Position numbers and translations under genes: made by a program. The notes below the pieces were generated by a model. That model was not told where the DNA came from. It did not search any database and saw only the letters and a program-made list of their open reading frames with translations. This document shows, piece after piece, positions 58,956 to 64,000 of a stretch of 64,000 nt of DNA (position 1 is its first letter; each line of letters begins with the position of its first letter). This DNA comes from Hydrogenophaga sp. RAC07 (lineage in GTDB: Bacteria; Pseudomonadota; Gammaproteobacteria; Burkholderiales; Burkholderiaceae_C), in assembly GCF_001713375.1 (NCBI RefSeq), contig NZ_CP016449.1, positions 2,046,001-2,110,000 on the forward strand, given 5' to 3'.

Positions 58956-59279
58956 TCAAACCCGGAAGCTCTCACCGCAACCGCAACGGTCGCGTTCGTT
59001 CGGGTTGTTGAAACGGAAGCCCTCGTTGAGGCCTTCGCGCACAAAGTCGAGCTGTGTGCCGTCGATGTAGGCCAGGCTCTTGGGATCGACCAGCACCTTC
59101 ACGCCGTTGTCCTCGAACACCACGTCTTCCGGTGCGATCTCGTCGGCATATTCCAGCTTGTAGGCCATGCCGGAGCAACCCGTGGTCTTCACGCCCAGGC
59201 GCACACCCACACCCTTGCCACGCTTGGCAATGTAGCGGGTCACGTGGCGCGCTGCGGCTTCAGAAATGGAAATGGACAT
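58956..59279 (-). CDS. iscA: A-type iron-sulfur carrier IscA
   Basis: A 107-residue A-type carrier with the three metal-binding Cys in [15 protein letters not shown] and [12 protein letters not shown] terminus [20 protein letters not shown]. It passes Fe-S clusters, mainly 4Fe-4S, to target proteins. It follows iscU by 12 bp. Confidence 0.96.
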   Translation of the reverse strand: MSISISEAAARHVTRYIAKRGKGVGVRLGVKTTGCSGMAYKLEYADEIAPEDVVFEDNGVKVLVDPKSLAYIDGTQLDFVREGLNEGFRFNNPNERDRCGCGESFRV

Positions 59280-59291
59280 GGCGCCTCGAAC

Positions 59292-59678
59292 TCAGTGGCT
59301 GTGCTTTTTGCGGTAGTCGTCCACCGCGGCCTTGATCGCGTCTTCGGCCAGGATGGAGCAATGGATCTTGACCGGCGGCAAGGCCAGCTCTTCGGCGATC
59401 TGGCTGTTCTTCAGCGCAGCCGCTTCATCCAGCGTTTTGCCCTTGACCCATTCGGTCACGAGCGAGCTGGAGGCAATGGCAGAGCCGCAGCCGTAGGTCT
59501 TGAAGCGCGCATCTTCGATCACGCCCGTGGTCGGGTTGACCTTGATCTGCAGCTTCATCACGTCGCCGCATGCGGGCGCGCCCACCATGCCGGTGCCGAC
59601 GCTGTCATCGCCCTTTTCGAACGAACCCACATTGCGGGGGTTTTCATAGTGGTCAACCACTTTTTCTGAATAAGCCAT
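59292..59678 (-). CDS. iscU: Iron-sulfur cluster scaffold IscU
   Basis: A 128-residue scaffold with the three cluster-binding Cys: VGAPACGDVMKLQIKV, TYGCGSAIASSSL and KIHCSILAEDAI. The HscA-recognition segment LPPVK precedes the last Cys. It receives sulfur from IscS. It lies 12 bp after iscS. Confidence 0.97.
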   Translation of the reverse strand: MAYSEKVVDHYENPRNVGSFEKGDDSVGTGMVGAPACGDVMKLQIKVNPTTGVIEDARFKTYGCGSAIASSSLVTEWVKGKTLDEAAALKNSQIAEELALPPVKIHCSILAEDAIKAAVDDYRKKHSH

Positions 59679-59690
59679 GATCTTTCTCCT

Positions 59691-60908
59691 TCAGTGTGCT
59701 GCCCACTGGATGGTGGACAGGTCGATACCGTCTTTGAACATTTCCCACAAGGGGGACAACTCGCGCAACTTGGCCACGTTCTCCTTGATCGTGGCAATCG
59801 CGTAGTCAACTTCTTCTTCGGTCGTCCAGCGGCCAATCGTCATGCGCAGGCTGCTGTGGGCGAGTTCGTCGCTGCGGCCCAGGGCGCGCAGCACATAGCT
59901 GGGCTCCAGGCTGGCCGAGGTGCAGGCCGAGCCCGACGACACCGCCAGGCCCTTGATGCCCATGATCAGCGACTCGCCCTCAACGTAGTTGAAGCTCATG
60001 TTGAGGTTGTGCGGCACGCGCCTGGACTCGTGACCGTTGATGAAGACTTCTTCCACGTCCTTCAGGCCCGCCAGCATGCGGTCGTGCAGGGCCTGGATGC
60101 GCTGGTTTTCTTCATGCATCTCGGCCTTGGCAATGCGGTAGGCCTCTCCCATGCCCACGCACTGGTGGGTCGGCAGCGTGCCCGAGCGCATGCCGCGCTC
60201 GTGACCACCACCGTGCATTTGCGCTTCGATGCGGATGCGTGGCTTGCGGCGCACGTACAGGGCACCGATGCCCTTGGGGCCATAGGTCTTGTGCGAGGTC
60301 AAGCTCATCAGATCGACCGGCAGCGTCTGCAGGTCGATGTCGACACGGCCGGTGGCCTGGGCAGCATCCACGTGGAAGATGACGCCCTTCTCGCGGCAGA
60401 TCGCTCCGATGGCGGCGATGTCCTGGATCACACCGATTTCGTTGTTCACGAACATGACCGAAGCCAGGATGGTGTCGGGGCGGATCGCGGCCTTGAAGGC
60501 CTCCAGATCGAGCAAACCATCGGCCTGCACGTCCAGGTAGGTCACCTCAAAACCCTGGCGCTCCAGTTCGCGCATGGTGTCGAGCACCGCCTTGTGCTCG
60601 GTCTTCACCGTGATGAGGTGCTTGCCCTTGGTCTTGTAAAAATGGGCCGCGCCTTTGAGCGCGAGGTTGTTCGACTCTGTCGCACCGCTGGTCCACACGA
60701 TTTCGCGAGGGTCGGCGTTGATCAGGGCCGCCACTTGCTCACGCGCGGTTTCCACCGCTTTCTCGGCTTCCCAACCCCATGCGTGGCTGCGCGACGCCGG
60801 GTTGCCGAAGTGTTCGCGCAGCCAGGGAATCATGGCGTCCACCACCCGCGGATCGCAGGGGTTGGTGGCGCTGTAGTCCATGTAGATGGGGAAGTGGGGA
60901 GTGCTCAT
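59691..60908 (-). CDS. iscS: Cysteine desulfurase IscS
   Basis: A 405-residue PLP-dependent desulfurase. It provides sulfur for Fe-S clusters and tRNA thiolation. PLP-site segments include [18 protein letters not shown] and the Lys-bearing [20 protein letters not shown]. The mobile-loop nucleophile Cys is in [20 protein letters not shown]. The C-terminal [20 protein letters not shown] is typical. It is second in the operon, 106 bp after iscR. Confidence 0.97.
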   Translation of the reverse strand: MSTPHFPIYMDYSATNPCDPRVVDAMIPWLREHFGNPASRSHAWGWEAEKAVETAREQVAALINADPREIVWTSGATESNNLALKGAAHFYKTKGKHLITVKTEHKAVLDTMRELERQGFEVTYLDVQADGLLDLEAFKAAIRPDTILASVMFVNNEIGVIQDIAAIGAICREKGVIFHVDAAQATGRVDIDLQTLPVDLMSLTSHKTYGPKGIGALYVRRKPRIRIEAQMHGGGHERGMRSGTLPTHQCVGMGEAYRIAKAEMHEENQRIQALHDRMLAGLKDVEEVFINGHESRRVPHNLNMSFNYVEGESLIMGIKGLAVSSGSACTSASLEPSYVLRALGRSDELAHSSLRMTIGRWTTEEEVDYAIATIKENVAKLRELSPLWEMFKDGIDLSTIQWAAH

Positions 60909-60985
60909 GACTGACGGTCTCGGGGCTTGCTGAAGGAATCAGGAAAACAATGGTGCCGGGGCTGGCTGACGCACAACCTGCGCTT

Positions 60986-61006
60986 GCCCGGAGCCAGGCT
61001 CCGGGC
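60986..61006. repeat. Strong inverted repeat between iscR and iscS
   Basis: GCCCGGAGCC / GGCTCCGGGC with a single-base centre, 9 bp after the iscR stop. There is no T-run, so it is more likely an mRNA processing or stability element than a terminator. Confidence 0.55.
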
Positions 61007-61014
61007 CTGCAGGC

Positions 61015-61551
61015 TCATTTGGAGAACGCAGCCCCGCCCAGTGCGAACACCGAGTTGGGCGCGTTCACGCGAATGGGCTTGACCACCGGGGCGCTGGAGA
61101 TGGCGCGCTTGATCATGGGCGCGTTCTCCACCACCACGCCTTTGGCGAGCTGATCGTCCACCAACGACTGGAGGGACACGGAGTCCAGGAAATCCACCAT
61201 CTTGGTGTTGAGCGCGGCCCACAGTTCGTGGGTCATGCAGCGGTGTCCTTCACCCAGGCAGTTCTCCTTGCCACCGCATTGCGTGGCGTCGATCGGCTCG
61301 TCCACCGACACGATGATGTCGGCCACGGTGATCTCGGATGCCTTGCGGCCCAGGGTATAGCCACCGCCCGGCCCACGCGTCGATTCGACGAGTTCGTGGC
61401 GGCGCAGCTTGCCGAACAGCTGTTCGAGGTAAGACAACGAAATCTGCTGGCGCTGGCTGATGGCGGCGAGCGTGACAGGTCCGTTGTTCTGGCGCAGGGC
61501 CAGATCAATCATGGCTGTGACCGCAAAGCGGCCTTTGGACGTGAGGCGCAT
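61015..61551 (-). CDS. iscR: Fe-S cluster-sensing regulator IscR
   Basis: A 178-residue Rrf2-family regulator. The winged helix ([18 protein letters not shown], then [18 protein letters not shown]) is followed by the cluster-binding Cys triplet and His in [20 protein letters not shown]. With a 2Fe-2S cluster it represses the isc operon; without it, it activates other genes. First gene of the operon, with a leader of about 125 nt if the -10 at 61683 is used. Confidence 0.97.
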   Translation of the reverse strand: MRLTSKGRFAVTAMIDLALRQNNGPVTLAAISQRQQISLSYLEQLFGKLRRHELVESTRGPGGGYTLGRKASEITVADIIVSVDEPIDATQCGGKENCLGEGHRCMTHELWAALNTKMVDFLDSVSLQSLVDDQLAKGVVVENAPMIKRAISSAPVVKPIRVNAPNSVFALGGAAFSK

Positions 61552-61924
61552 TTTTCAAGCTCCTTGAATGTTGGCTTGACTGTCGTTGACTGGCCCACGG
61601 GTGTGACCCCCTGAACCCCTTCTCCGCCCACCCTGACCAGTGCTGGTCGCTTCATCGAAGGCTTTCCCGACTGTTTTCGTCGAGTATAGCGTAAAAGCCT
61701 AGTGATTTGCTCAGCATCTTAAACCACAAACGTCATTTGTCCATGACAAACAGCGTTTATGACCACAAAGACCAGAAAGATACTGATCGGTCTCCCGTGA
61801 CCAGGCAGAGCCTTGTGTGTGACCGGGTTTCACCCACTTCGTTCAAGCACAAGGAGAAAACAACGTCATTCCGGGCGCGAAGCGTCGAAATGATCGATCA
61901 AACGGGCCAGGCACCGCGCACAGT
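61552..61924. other. Intergenic region between uvrB and iscR
   Basis: 373 bp with no supported gene. It holds the iscR leader and promoter, a small palindrome GACCAGTGCTGGTC (61635-61648) inside the leader, and the region 3' of uvrB. Confidence 0.6.
61683..61688 (-). promoter_or_regulatory. Candidate -10 element of the isc operon promoter
   Basis: TATACT on the minus strand, about 130 bp upstream of iscR. The upstream stretch (GCTGAGCAAATCACTAGG, minus strand) only loosely resembles an IscR type 1 site, so autoregulation is expected from the family but not proven by sequence. Confidence 0.45.

Positions 61925-64000
<2,076 letters not shown>

Noticed and set aside
61655..61720. Clear IscR type 1 binding site upstream of iscR
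   Set aside because: The candidate stretch matches the known site only loosely and is not a good palindrome, so it was not listed as an operator.

Overview
This 64 kb window is a high-GC chromosomal segment of a betaproteobacterium, most likely Comamonadaceae (Hydrogenophaga/Acidovorax-like). This rests on the family-typical gene order, the polyhydroxyalkanoate genes (phaR, 3-hydroxybutyrate dehydrogenase), a PEP-CTERM protein, a C-rich intergenic repeat of the type I recall from Comamonadaceae, and betaproteobacterial protein variants. No species can be named from the sequence alone.

Layout. 1-10.4 kb: the 5' end of aceE diverges from a membrane PAS sensor kinase / FixJ-type regulator pair and folD. 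These are followed on the minus strand by a DUF4149 membrane protein, greA, carB, a 120-residue unknown protein and carA. 10.6-25.9 kb: one long minus-strand block for envelope biogenesis and translation. In transcription order it runs rpsB-tsf, pyrH-frr-uppS-cdsA-dxr-rseP-bamA-skp-lpxD-fabZ-lpxA-lpxB-rnhB-RNA methyltransferase. It covers undecaprenyl phosphate and MEP isoprenoid synthesis, phospholipid and lipid A synthesis and outer-membrane protein assembly. 26-39.6 kb: a DadA-like flavoenzyme, a fused NAD(P)HX repair enzyme, a YggT protein, a class I glutamine amidotransferase, rnr, tRNA-Leu(CAG), rimO, phaR, tRNA-Val(GAC), relA, an alpha/beta hydrolase and hbdH.

39.7-41.1 kb: a complete IS3-family element (orfA/orfB, -1 frameshift site, 24-bp inverted repeats, 3-bp target duplication). 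It sits exactly in the 3-nt loop of what was the rho-independent terminator of hbdH. 41.1-50.0 kb: a SIMPL-domain protein with a small secreted partner, an OmpR/EnvZ pair, ispF-ispD, mfd and serB. 50.2-52.2 kb: six small same-strand genes for envelope or stress proteins (BON lipoprotein, glycine-zipper lipoprotein, DUF883/YqjD, YqjE-like, an unknown membrane protein, and a 49-residue membrane peptide). 52.2-55.1 kb: a SUI1-family protein with a Cys cluster, a DEAD-box helicase, and an orphan PEP-CTERM protein. 55.2-61.6 kb: tRNA-Val(CAC) and a complete isc operon (iscR-iscS-iscU-iscA-hscB-hscA-fdx) with dnaQ coupled to its end. 61.9 kb to the end: uvrB, open at the window edge.

Most of the window is conserved core chromosome. 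I found no CRISPR array, prophage, toxin-antitoxin pair or defence island. I did not find a clearly new system. The items most worth a second look are the IS-split terminator, the small envelope-protein cluster, the conserved-looking protein between carA and carB, the short RNase R, the PEP-CTERM gene with a 16-bp palindrome upstream, and the internal hairpin plus dnaQ linkage of the isc operon.
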